Below are positions 8,755 through 16,290 of a stretch of DNA of 64,000 nt, piece by piece (position 1 is the stretch's first letter; each line of letters starts with the position of its first letter). Source of the stretch: Streptomyces sp. R33 (GTDB taxonomy: Bacteria > Actinomycetota > Actinomycetes > Streptomycetales > Streptomycetaceae); NCBI RefSeq assembly GCF_041200175.1, contig NZ_CP165727.1, positions 3,943,501 through 4,007,500 on the forward strand. Reading direction: 5' to 3'. The position numbers and the translations under genes are program-made. Under the pieces are notes generated by a model. The model did not search any database. It was not told where the DNA came from and saw only the letters and a list, made by a program, of their open reading frames with translations.

Positions 8755-9198
8755 TCACCGGCGGGCCGCGTGCACGTGCACGCGCAGCAGAAGCGCGTGC
8801 AGGGTGGCCCGTTCGGCCTCGTCCAGAGGGGCCAGCAGGCCGTCGCGGACGGCCGCGACCTCCGCGGCCAGCTCGTCCAGGAGCCGTCGTCCCGGCTCGC
8901 TGATGCTCACCAGGACCCGGCGGCGGTCGGCCGTGTCGCGCTCCCGGTCGACGTGTCCGAGGCGGGCGAGTCCGTCGAGCACCTTGACCACGTCGCTCGG
9001 GTGCAGCTCGAGCCGTTCGGCGAGATCCCGCTGCGGCTGCGGCCCGTGATCGGCGAGGGCGGCGAGCACGGCCATGTCCCACAGCCGCAGACCGCGCGCG
9101 GCGACCCGCTCGCCGACGAGGGCGCGGGCCTCCTTGCCCACCGTGGAGAGCAAGTAGGGCGTGAGGGCGGTCAGTCGGGGCGTCGAGGGAGCAACCAT
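8755..9198 (-). CDS. MarR-family transcriptional regulator
   Basis: 147 residues from ATG 9198. The winged-helix core shows LAALADHGPQPQRDLAERLELHPSDVVKVLDGLARLGHVDRERDTADRRR, the classic MarR recognition helix and wing. MarR proteins are dimers that usually repress their own and a divergent gene and let go when a ligand binds. A perfect palindrome (9207-9241) sits between this start and the divergent VOC gene. I preferred ATG 9198 to the in-frame start at 9222 because the longer form would place the operator inside the coding region. The effector is unknown. Confidence 0.9.
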   Translation of the reverse strand: MVAPSTPRLTALTPYLLSTVGKEARALVGERVAARGLRLWDMAVLAALADHGPQPQRDLAERLELHPSDVVKVLDGLARLGHVDRERDTADRRRVLVSISEPGRRLLDELAAEVAAVRDGLLAPLDEAERATLHALLLRVHVHAARR

Positions 9199-9206
9199 GG
9201 GGAGAT

Positions 9207-9241
9207 TGTAGGGTGACACCAACCATTGGTGTCACCCTACA
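9207..9241. promoter_or_regulatory. perfect 16-bp-arm palindrome, likely MarR operator
   Basis: TGTAGGGTGACACCAA (9207-9222) and its exact complement (9226-9241) are separated by CCA. The site starts 9 bp upstream of the MarR ATG and lies 23 bp upstream of the VOC gene start, so one dimer could control both genes. Confidence 0.75.
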
Positions 9242-9263
9242 GATTCGTGTGAACGGAGCCCTC

Positions 9264-9698
9264 ATGGACGCCCTGCACACCCGCCTGCTCGTCGCCCGCT
9301 TCGGCGACGCCTTCCGCTTCTACGACGCCCTGCTCCCCGCCCTGCTCGGCGCGACGCGCACCCGTGGCGGCGCCGAGGGCCCGTACGCCTCGTGGGACGT
9401 GGACGGCCAAGGCGTGCTCGCGCTGTTCGACCGTACGGCGATGGCGACGGTGACGGCCTCCACGACGACACCGCCCGGTGACGGCGGTCCGGCCGACCCC
9501 GGCGGCCCCGGCGCCCTGGATGACCGCACGATGCTGGTCAGCCGCGTCCCGGACGTGGACGCCGCCTACGCCGCCTGCCTGTCCCGCGGCGCCACCCCGG
9601 CCGGCCCGCCGGCCGACCGCCCGGAGTGGGGCCCGACCCTGCGCAGCGCCCATGTCCGCGATCCCGAGGGCAACCTGTGGGAGCTCCAGTCGTACTGA
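9264..9698 (+). CDS. VOC-superfamily (glyoxalase/dioxygenase-like) protein
   Basis: 144 residues from ATG 9264 with GGAG 6 nt upstream. LLVARFGDAFRFYDALLPALLGA at the start and HVRDPEGNLWELQSY at the end are hallmarks of the vicinal-oxygen-chelate fold; the final Glu and the upstream His are candidate metal ligands. Members include glyoxalases, extradiol dioxygenases and antibiotic-binding proteins, and sequence alone does not choose. It is divergent from a MarR gene through a shared operator, which suggests induction by a small molecule and a detoxification or resistance role (inference). Confidence 0.8.
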   Translation: MDALHTRLLVARFGDAFRFYDALLPALLGATRTRGGAEGPYASWDVDGQGVLALFDRTAMATVTASTTTPPGDGGPADPGGPGALDDRTMLVSRVPDVDAAYAACLSRGATPAGPPADRPEWGPTLRSAHVRDPEGNLWELQSY

Positions 9699-9745
9699 GC
9701 GTCGCACCCGGGCGCCGCGCTCCCCGCTCACTACGGTGAGGTGCC

Positions 9746-10222
9746 ATGACCGACACCGCACCGATCCGCGTCCCCGACCTGACGGAGCGCCCCCACCGGC
9801 TGACCGTCGAGCGCGCGATGATCGCCTCCGAGCACACCCTGTACGCGGCGTGGACCGAGGAGTTCGACCGCTGGTTCGCCGCGCCGGGCTCGGTGGTGAT
9901 GACGGCCGAGGTGAACGCCCCGTTCTTCTTCGAGACGGAGTTCGCGAAGGAGCCGGGGGCTCCACGGACCAGGCATCCGCACTACGGGCGCTTCCTGCGC
10001 CTGGTGCCCGACCGGCTGGTGGAGCTGACCTGGGTGACGGGCCGGGCCGGCACGGCCGGCGCCGAGACGGTGGTCACCGTCGAGCTCAGCCCGCACCCGA
10101 TCGGCACACGGCTGCACCTCACCCACGCCGGCTTCTACGACGAAGCGGCCCGCGACGCCCACGAGTCGGCCTGGCACCAGGTCCTGGCGGCCCAGGACGA
10201 GGCCCTGACGGAGCGGGAGTGA
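9746..10222 (+). CDS. AHSA1/SRPBCC-family protein
   Basis: 158 residues. The pattern RLTVERAMIASEHTLYAAWTEEFDRWFAAPGSV near the start and ELSPHPIGTRLHLTHAGFYDEAARDAHESAWHQVL at the end fit the activator-of-Hsp90-homologue-1 branch of the START-like SRPBCC fold, a hydrophobic ligand pocket. The role is unknown. It lies 47 bp after the VOC gene on the same strand and may be co-regulated by the MarR protein. The stop is immediately followed by a very G-rich tract. Confidence 0.82.
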   Translation: MTDTAPIRVPDLTERPHRLTVERAMIASEHTLYAAWTEEFDRWFAAPGSVVMTAEVNAPFFFETEFAKEPGAPRTRHPHYGRFLRLVPDRLVELTWVTGRAGTAGAETVVTVELSPHPIGTRLHLTHAGFYDEAARDAHESAWHQVLAAQDEALTERE

Positions 10223-10223
10223 G

Positions 10224-10312
10224 GGCGGGGCGGGGCGGCGGCGAGGACGGGGGGCGGGGCCGGGGAGCGGGGGCCGGGGCGGGGTCGGGGGCGGGGGCGG
10301 GGGCGGGGTGAC
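10224..10312 (+). repeat. G-rich low-complexity tract
   Basis: About 90 bp that are almost pure G with scattered C, A and T, including four consecutive GGGGGCGGGGGC-like units near 10285-10312. Many runs of three or more G on the + strand could form G-quadruplexes. It lies between the SRPBCC gene and the inverted repeat island. Confidence 0.8.
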
Positions 10313-10402
10313 GGCCGGGCCGGCCGTTGGGCTGACGGCCTGGGCTGCGTTGCCGAGGGCGGGATCCCCGCGGCGGGGTGCACTCATCCGGCATCAGAGG
10401 AA

Positions 10403-10850
10403 GTCCGGGGGTTTCCCGGCAGTCCACTGTCCTTCCGTGTCGTGCCGGTCCCTCAAGGGCGCTCCTTCGTCGCGTCGCTACGCGATGTCGCTGCGCTCCA
10501 CCCTTGACCGACCGACCCGCCCCGGAATGCCATAAGACTGCCGGGAAGCCCCCGAAGGAACGGTCAGGGGGACAGATACCCACACGGGTTCATCAGAGAT
10601 GTCCGACCTTGTCCCCCCCCCCGGTCCAGCCCACCAGGACCCGGCCGGGACAGCCGATGGGGCCGCGGGGAGGGCCACGCCTCCCTCTAGGGCCCAGAGA
10701 CACCCCTTCCGAACCCAGGCAGGGTCAACCCGCACCAGACAGCGAAGAGATGACCATGCGGTCCCAGTCGGGCCGTGGACGCCCCGGATCGCTACGCGCT
10801 CCGCCCGGTTCGGCGGCTGACGGCCGTCTGGGGCTGGACAGAGGCCGCCC
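10403..10850 (+). repeat. left arm of a 1.09-kb inverted repeat
   Basis: This arm pairs with 11036-11490 in reverse orientation. Its outer 158 bp (10403-10560) match 11333-11490 with about four mismatches and no gap by my hand alignment; the inner part (about 10590-10850) matches 11036-11300 at roughly three quarters identity. Conserved inner blocks include GATCGCTACGCGCTCC and GACGGCCGTCTGGGGCTGG. The outer 158-bp unit itself has inverted ends (10407-10424 against 10536-10553, one mismatch) and inner self-complementary segments TCAAGGG/CCCTTGA and CGCGT/ACGCG. I see no convincing gene in it. Confidence 0.85.
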
Positions 10851-11035
10851 ACGACCGGCACAAGCCGGCCCGGAAAGCGCCTGCGGGTCGTTTGTCCCGT
10901 TTTGACGCCCAGTTGAGACGTGAAGGGGCGCTTGCCGGAGTGAGAGGTTGAGAAATCCGCCATCAGACTCCGTCTGGCCCGCATTTCGCCCCGAACGGCT
11001 CGCAGACGCCCGAAAACCTGGCCACGGAGGCGTCT
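10851..11035. other. single-copy centre of the inverted repeat
   Basis: 185 bp between the two arms. It holds no convincing ORF on either strand and no recognised motif. It includes local repeats such as GAGGCGTCTGGGCGG near the right arm. If the region is a foldback element this is its loop. Confidence 0.6.
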
Positions 11036-11490
11036 GGGCGGCCTATGTCCAGCCCCAGACGGCCGTCGGACGCCGAGAGATGAGGAGCGCGTAGCGATCT
11101 GGGGCGCCTGCGGGGCCACTCCTACCGGCCTGGTCATCTGGCCGCTGTCTGGTGCAGGTTGACCCTGCCCTGGTCCGGAAAGGGCTTCCTTTGGGCCCTT
11201 CAGGGGACTGTGGCCTCCCCCGGGCCTCATCCCGCTCCACCTCGGTGGTCCCGGGGAATGGGGTGCGGATGGACAGGGGCCCCTGCTCGGCATCTCTGAT
11301 CGGGGCCAATCGGAACATGAACCTCCCGGCCATTCCTTCGGGGGCTTCCCGGCAGTCTGTTGGCATTCCGGGGCGGGTCGGTCGGTCAAGGGTGGAGCGC
11401 AGCGACATCGCGAAGCGACGCGACGAAGGAGCGCCCTTGAGGGACCGGCACGACACGGAAGGACAGTGGACTGCCGGGAAGCCCCCGGAC
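11036..11490 (-). repeat. right arm of a 1.09-kb inverted repeat
   Basis: Inverted partner of 10403-10850. The match ends abruptly at 11490 (opposite 10403), giving a sharp outer border. The 158-bp outer unit here (11333-11490) has its own inverted ends at 11340-11357 and 11469-11486. The very different conservation of outer and inner parts suggests that the outer unit is either a separately mobile sequence or kept uniform by conversion or selection. Confidence 0.85.
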
Positions 11491-11498
11491 ACTCCACC

Positions 11499-11690
11499 GA
11501 CGCCGAGTTCGCGAACCCCGCCCCCTGGCCTCCGATCCACAGTCCTGATGCCGAGTGCACGGTCCCCGCCCCCGACATCCCGGCAGACGTCACCCACGCC
11601 GAGTGCACAGACCCCGTCCCCAAGGTCCCGGCTCGCCCTACCCACGCCGAGTGCACGGACCCCGCCCCCCGACGCCCCCCGCAGACGTCA
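11499..11690 (+). repeat. four 48-bp degenerate tandem repeats
   Basis: Units begin at 11499, 11547, 11595 and 11643. The core GCCGAGTGCAC is exact in the last three (11550, 11598 and 11646) and varied in the first. As 48 is a multiple of three, the frame at 11466-11810 reads a 16-residue repeat of type HAECTDPAP..., but that frame has no ribosome site and begins inside the inverted repeat, so I do not call it a gene. From 11691 to 11835 the sequence is C-rich and holds the promoter region of the next gene. Confidence 0.8.
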
Positions 11691-11835
11691 CCGACCCCGA
11701 ACACACGGACCCCACCCCACCCCCGCCCCACCCGGGTGAGACCCAGCTCACACCCAGCCGTGTCGCCCGCCTGTCACATCGGTCCGCGCTGTTCCGTCAG
11801 AGCTGTGTAACAGTCGATACGGCAAGGAGATCACG

Positions 11836-12309
11836 ATGGACGCTCGGCTCAACTTCTTCGGCAACGCCGTCGCCGCCAAGTTCGCGCGGTACATCAACTC
11901 GGCAGGCAAGGTCATCTCGGACTCGACGCTGCCGGCCCCCACGCAGGAGCTGGTGAAGCTGCGGGCCAGCCAGATCAACGGCTGCGGCTTCTGCACCGAC
12001 ATGCACTTCAAGGACGCCGTACACGCCGGGGAGACCGCCGTGCGGCTCAACCTGGTCGCGGCCTGGCGTGAGGCGACGGTGTTCACCGACGCCGAGCGGG
12101 CGGCCCTGGAGCTGACGGAGCAGGGCACGCGCATCGCCGACGCCGCCGGCGGTGTCACGGACGAGGCCTGGGCGGAAGCCGCCAAGTACTACGACGAGGA
12201 CCAGCTGGCCGCCCTGGTCTCCCTCATCGCCCTGATCAACGCCTACAACCGGATGAACGTGATCGTCCAGCAGCCGGCGGGCGACTACCAGCCGGGCCAG
12301 TTCGGCTGA
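11836..12309 (+). CDS. AhpD-like / carboxymuconolactone decarboxylase-family protein
   Basis: 157 residues. The motif NGCGFCTDMH supplies C50, C53 and H57, the CxxCxxxH redox site of the AhpD-like family. Such proteins act as alkylhydroperoxidases or disulfide reductases; those lacking the cysteines are decarboxylases, so redox activity is favoured here. SLIALINAYNRMNV near the end is the typical C-terminal helix. ATG 11836 is preceded by AAGGAGA. It is a single gene, followed by a hairpin. Confidence 0.9.
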   Translation: MDARLNFFGNAVAAKFARYINSAGKVISDSTLPAPTQELVKLRASQINGCGFCTDMHFKDAVHAGETAVRLNLVAAWREATVFTDAERAALELTEQGTRIADAAGGVTDEAWAEAAKYYDEDQLAALVSLIALINAYNRMNVIVQQPAGDYQPGQFG

Positions 12310-12324
12310 TCACGAGCGGGCCCG

Positions 12325-12355
12325 CCCGGCCGCTGCCTCCACCACGGCGGCCGGG
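12325..12355 (+). terminator. GC-rich hairpin after the AhpD-like gene
   Basis: CCCGGCCGC (12325-12333) pairs with GCGGCCGGG (12347-12355) around a 13-nt loop, 15 bp past the stop codon. No T-run follows, as is common in Streptomyces. Confidence 0.55.
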
Positions 12356-12450
12356 CCGTCCCGGCGGAACGGCTGCGTCCCGACACGCTGGTCCTGCACA
12401 CTCGATGAGGACCCGTCAGGCAGTCGTCCCCTCACCCCGTGGAGCAGCCG

Positions 12451-13191
12451 GTGGAGTCTCAGGAGATCCCGATCACCCTCACCCCGCAGCAGGCCGCCCA
12501 CGGCGTGATCCTGAGCGTGACGCTGGCGACCGGCGTGGCCCGGCTGCGGATTCCGCCCTCCCGGGACGGCGATCTCGTGCGGGCCCGGCTCGGCGAGGGC
12601 GAGGTGCTGCTGCGCATCCGGGTCGCCCCCGGCCCCGGGCCCGGACCAGCCCCCACACCCACACCCACACCCACACCCACACCCACATCCGCACCCGCAC
12701 CCGCACCCGCGTCGAGCTCGCGGGGATGCCTCGTGGCACTCGGGATCGTCGTCGCCATCGTCATCGGCGCGATCCTGCTGAACAGCGGGGACGACGACCG
12801 GGACGGCACCGCCGCCCCGCGGCCCACCCCCTCGTACAGCTCCTGGTCCCCGGCCCCGGCCCCGCCCCCGGTGGTCAGCTCGAGCGATCCGCTCGCCCCG
12901 CCCTCCGAGGAGCCGGCCCCCAGCCCGTTCGACCGGGGCACGTGCCTCAACGGAACCCTGCCGGACTCGACCACCCCGACGAAGGTCACCGGCGTGGAGG
13001 AGGTCTCCTGCTCGGCGTCCGACGCGCACTACAAGGTGATCGAGAGCATCCCGCTGACGTCCGAGCTGGACCGCTGCAACAGCAATCCGAAGACGCAGTA
13101 CGCGTTCTCGTACCGCTACAGCCGCGGCGGGATCACCATCAACGAGTACGTGTACTGCCTGGTCGGCCTCGGGTCGTACGCCCGCGGCTGA
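12451..13191 (+). CDS. membrane-anchored LppU-like protein with Pro-Thr linker
   Basis: 246 residues from GTG 12451 (GGAG 6 nt upstream); a GTG at 12439 is in frame but has no ribosome site. The order is: a short beta-rich N-terminal domain (PITLTPQQAAHGVILSVTL...), a Pro-Thr/Pro-Ala linker encoded by CCCACA hexamers (about 12655-12715), one membrane helix (CLVALGIVVAIVIGAILL), a Pro/Ser-rich stretch, and a C-terminal domain with four cysteines (GTCLNG, VSCSAS, DRCNSN, VYCLVG). The C-terminal part matches the LppU/SCO3897-type domain pattern of Streptomyces. Function unknown. The hexamer array may vary in length between strains. Confidence 0.72.
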   Translation: MESQEIPITLTPQQAAHGVILSVTLATGVARLRIPPSRDGDLVRARLGEGEVLLRIRVAPGPGPGPAPTPTPTPTPTPTSAPAPAPASSSRGCLVALGIVVAIVIGAILLNSGDDDRDGTAAPRPTPSYSSWSPAPAPPPVVSSSDPLAPPSEEPAPSPFDRGTCLNGTLPDSTTPTKVTGVEEVSCSASDAHYKVIESIPLTSELDRCNSNPKTQYAFSYRYSRGGITINEYVYCLVGLGSYARG

Positions 13192-13213
13192 AGCCCCGAT
13201 CGCCCCGGCGGCC

Positions 13214-15007
13214 TCAGCCGCGGCGGTCCGGGCCGTCCCCGTACAGCGCGTCGATCTCCGCCGCGTACCGCTCCGCCACCGCCGCGCGGCGCAGTTTCAG
13301 GGTCGGGGTCAACGTGCCCGCCTCGATGGTGAAGTCCTCGGCCAGGACGTGGAAGGCGCGGATGCGGGCCGGGCGGGAGACCGTGGCGTTGGCCGCCGTG
13401 ACCGCCTCCTCGACGAGGGCGCGGACCGCCGGGTGGGCGGCCGCGGCGGCAGGGTCCAGGTCGAGGCCCTGCCGCTTCGCCCACGCCGTGACCTCCTCCG
13501 CGTCCAGGGTGACCAGGGCGACGGGGTGGGGCCGGTGGTCGCCGATGAGGACCGCCCGCGACACGTACCGGGAGCGCTGGACGGCGAACTCGACCTCCGT
13601 CGGGGTGATGTTCTTCCCCGAGGAGGTGATGATCAGCTCCTTCTTGCGGCCCGTGATGGACAGGAACCCGTCGGCGTCCAGCTCCCCCAGGTCCCCGGTG
13701 TGCAGCCAGCCCTGCGCGTCCAGCGCCTGCGCCGTCGCGGCCGGGTTCGCGTGGTAACCCGGGAAGACCATCGGCCCCCGGGCCAGGACCTCGCCGTCCG
13801 CCGCGATGCGGACCTCGCAGCCCGCGATCGGCCGGCCCACCGTGCCGTGGCGGACGGCCGCCGGGTGGTTGAGGCTGATCACCCCGCCGGACTCGGTCAT
13901 TCCGTAGCCCTCGTAGACCGCGATCCCGCAGGCCCGCAGGAAGTCCAGGGTCGCCGGGGCGATCGGTGCTCCGCCGGTCAGCGCCCAGTGCAGCCGGCCC
14001 CCGAAAGCGCCCCTGACCAAGGAGTACAGGCTCTTCTCCGCCTCCTCGTACGCCGCCCGCGAGGACTCGGGCAGCCGGCCCTCCGCCGCCAGCACCCCCA
14101 GCCGCACCGCCTCCCGGAAGCGCTCGGCGCCGCCCTCCCGGGACTCCGCCAGGGACAGCACCACCGAGTGGACCTTCTCGAACAGGCGGGGTACGGACGG
14201 GAGATGGGTGGGCCGCGCCTCGGCGAGCTCGGACAGCACGTCCTCGATCCGCCCGCCGAAGTAGCACAGCTCACCGCCCTGGAGCAGGGTCGTGAACTGG
14301 ATCAGCTGGGCCAGCAGGTGCGCCAGCGGCAGGTACAGGTACGTGGAGTCGCCCGGTCCGCCCTTGGTCAGCGGGAGCGTCGCGTCCTGGATGGCGCCCA
14401 GGTTGCCGTGCGTGAGGCGGCAGCCCTTCGGCAGGCCCGTCGTCCCCGAGGTGTAGACGATCGACGCGTCGGCGCCGGGGGCCACCCGCCGGGCCCGTTC
14501 CAGGAGTTCCGCCTCCGGGGCGGGTTCGATCGCAGCCAGCCCCAGCAGCCCCGGCAGCTCCGCCGGCCCCTGCAGCCCGACCAGCGCGTCCATCCGTACG
14601 ACGGTGCGCAGCGCCGGCAGCTTCGCCCGCAACACCTCGACCCGGTCCGCCTGCGCCGCGTCGTCGCAGACCACGGCCACCGCCTCCGAGTCCGCCAGGA
14701 CCCAGGCCAGCTCCTCGTCCCCCGCCGTCGGGTACACCGGTACGAGGACGGCGCCCGCCGCCAGGATCCCGAAGTGGGTGTACGTCCATGCCGGCCGGGT
14801 CTCGGCCAGGACCGCCACCCGCTCCCCCGGCGCGACCCCCAGCCCGAGCAGCGCCCGCCCGGTCTGCCGTACGCGGGTGCGCAGTTCGGCGTACGTGACG
14901 GTGGTCCAACCGCCGTCCCCTCTGAATCGCAGGGCGGTCTCGCCGCCGTACCGCTCCCCCGTCCACTCGGTGAACACCGCCAGCGTCTCCGGTCGCACAG
15001 CGTCCAT
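13214..15007 (-). CDS. long-chain acyl-CoA synthetase (AMP-binding)
   Basis: 597 residues from ATG 15007, chosen for the GGGAGG ribosome site. The adenylation signature YTSGTTGLPKGCRLTHGNL, the YEGYGMTESGG motif, WLHTGDLGELDADGFLSITGRKKELIITSSGKNI and the C-terminal lysine region (ARIRAFHVLAEDFTIEAGTLTPTLKLRR) are all present, so it is intact and of the FadD15-like class. It should activate fatty acids with ATP and CoA. It is divergent from an AraC-type gene through a 133-bp gap holding a 14-bp palindrome. A second enzyme of the same class lies at 18650. Confidence 0.9.
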   Translation of the reverse strand: MDAVRPETLAVFTEWTGERYGGETALRFRGDGGWTTVTYAELRTRVRQTGRALLGLGVAPGERVAVLAETRPAWTYTHFGILAAGAVLVPVYPTAGDEELAWVLADSEAVAVVCDDAAQADRVEVLRAKLPALRTVVRMDALVGLQGPAELPGLLGLAAIEPAPEAELLERARRVAPGADASIVYTSGTTGLPKGCRLTHGNLGAIQDATLPLTKGGPGDSTYLYLPLAHLLAQLIQFTTLLQGGELCYFGGRIEDVLSELAEARPTHLPSVPRLFEKVHSVVLSLAESREGGAERFREAVRLGVLAAEGRLPESSRAAYEEAEKSLYSLVRGAFGGRLHWALTGGAPIAPATLDFLRACGIAVYEGYGMTESGGVISLNHPAAVRHGTVGRPIAGCEVRIAADGEVLARGPMVFPGYHANPAATAQALDAQGWLHTGDLGELDADGFLSITGRKKELIITSSGKNITPTEVEFAVQRSRYVSRAVLIGDHRPHPVALVTLDAEEVTAWAKRQGLDLDPAAAAAHPAVRALVEEAVTAANATVSRPARIRAFHVLAEDFTIEAGTLTPTLKLRRAAVAERYAAEIDALYGDGPDRRG

Positions 15008-15036
15008 CACCCTCGCCTCCCTGGGGGTACGTCCGG

Positions 15037-15050
15037 GGTACGTACGTACC
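15037..15050. promoter_or_regulatory. 14-bp palindrome between divergent acyl-CoA synthetase and AraC genes
   Basis: GGTACGTACGTACC is a perfect palindrome, 30 bp upstream of the synthetase ATG, and a related GGGGTACGTCC lies beside it. It is a good candidate operator for the neighbouring AraC-type protein, though AraC proteins often use direct repeats. Confidence 0.45.
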
Positions 15051-15140
15051 GACGACGCTAGGCAGGCCGGACCCTTGGGCGACATGACCGGAAGCGTCAG
15101 CCCCGCTGACCCCGGAGCTCATTGGGGCTACCGTCGGACC

Positions 15141-16151
15141 ATGGGGAGGCGGACGATCACCGTGCACCATGTGCGCGCCGTGCTCGCGGGGGCGGCGCGC
15201 AGCGGCATCGACACCGTGCCGCTGCTCCAGGAGGCGCAGATCCCTCCGCTGCTGCTCGGCGACGACCGGGCGCGGATCACGCCGGCGCAGTTCGCCCGGC
15301 TGTTCCGGGCGCTGTACCGGACCACCCAGGACGAGTTCCTGGGGCTGTCCGCGGTACCGAGCCGCCCGGGCACGTTCGCGATGATGTGCTACGCCTCGCT
15401 GGGCTGCCGGGACCTCGGCGCGGCGGTGGAGCGTGCCGCGGCGTTCTACGGCCTCTTCCCGGGCGGCCCGGAGCTGGCACTCGAAGTGACGGGCGCCGAG
15501 GCGCGGTTCACCGTGCACAACGATTTCGCGCGGGACGAGGAGCGTTTCCTGACCGAGTGCGTGCTCGCGATCTGGCACCGGCTGAGCAGCTGGCTGATCG
15601 GGCGGCGCATCCCGCTCGCGTACGCCGCGTTCGCGTACCCTGCGCCGCCGCACGAGGCCGAGTACGAGATCCTCTTCGGCTGTCCGGTCCGCTTCGGGGC
15701 GGTCCGTACGGGCGCCGCCTTCGACGCGCGCTGGCTGGCCGCACCGCTCGTACGGGACGAGGCCGCGCTGGACGCGATGCTGCGCCGGGCCCCCTTCGAC
15801 CTGCTGTCGCGGCCGGAGTACGGGACGACGGTCGCGGAGCAGGTCCGCCGGGCCCTGGCACGGCAGTTGCGGAGCTCTCCGCGGCTGCCGGCGCTGGGGG
15901 AGGTGGCGGCGCGGCTGGCGGTGTCCCCGGCGACGCTGCGGCGTCGGCTCCGGCAGGAGGGGACCTCGTTCCAGCAGCTGAAGGACCACGTGCGGCGGGA
16001 CGCGGCGATCGCGGGGCTGGCGGAGAGCGGCGAGCCGATCGCGGAACTGGCGGCCCGGCTGGGCTTCTCGGAGGACACCGCCTTCCACCGCGCGTTCCGC
16101 CGCTGGACGGGGACGACGCCGGGCGCGTACCGGATCGCCTCGGGCGGCTGA
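15141..16151 (+). CDS. AraC-family regulator with arabinose-binding-like N-terminal domain
   Basis: 336 residues. The N-terminal ~190 residues (VHHVRAVLAGAARSGIDTVPLLQEAQIPP..., then FAMMCYASLGCRDLGAAVERAAAFY) fit the OruR/ArgR-type ligand domain of AraC regulators. The C-terminus has the two helix-turn-helix motifs: LGEVAARLAVSPATLRRRLRQEGTSFQQLK and PIAELAARLGFSEDTAFHRAFRRWTGTTPGAYR. It is divergent from the acyl-CoA synthetase and so probably controls it, in answer to a lipid-like or amino-acid-like ligand (inference). Confidence 0.9.
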   Translation: MGRRTITVHHVRAVLAGAARSGIDTVPLLQEAQIPPLLLGDDRARITPAQFARLFRALYRTTQDEFLGLSAVPSRPGTFAMMCYASLGCRDLGAAVERAAAFYGLFPGGPELALEVTGAEARFTVHNDFARDEERFLTECVLAIWHRLSSWLIGRRIPLAYAAFAYPAPPHEAEYEILFGCPVRFGAVRTGAAFDARWLAAPLVRDEAALDAMLRRAPFDLLSRPEYGTTVAEQVRRALARQLRSSPRLPALGEVAARLAVSPATLRRRLRQEGTSFQQLKDHVRRDAAIAGLAESGEPIAELAARLGFSEDTAFHRAFRRWTGTTPGAYRIASGG

Positions 16152-16290
16152 GGCCGGCTGAGGCCGGCGGGCGGGGGTGAACCCCGGGCCAGGAAAGGTG
16201 AGCTGCGCGGTCAGCGACGTGCCTACCGGTCGGTCACTACGTTCTCCTCACCCACCCCCCGCACGAAACGTTCCGTTGGGAGAGCCGCCC

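Noticed and set aside
10398..10560. AGGAA as a target-site duplication around the left 158-bp unit
   Set aside because: The right copy shares the inner border bases, so the match may be part of the repeat; not enough to claim transposition.
10478..11731. 417-codon minus-strand frame through the inverted repeat, and the plus-strand frame at 10378-10905
   Set aside because: No ribosome site, no recognisable domain, and the same repeat is read in different frames in the two arms; I treat the region as non-coding.
11466..11810. Plus-strand frame with 16-residue repeats
   Set aside because: Starts inside the inverted repeat and lacks a ribosome site; the repeats reflect the 48-bp DNA period. Kept as a repeat only.
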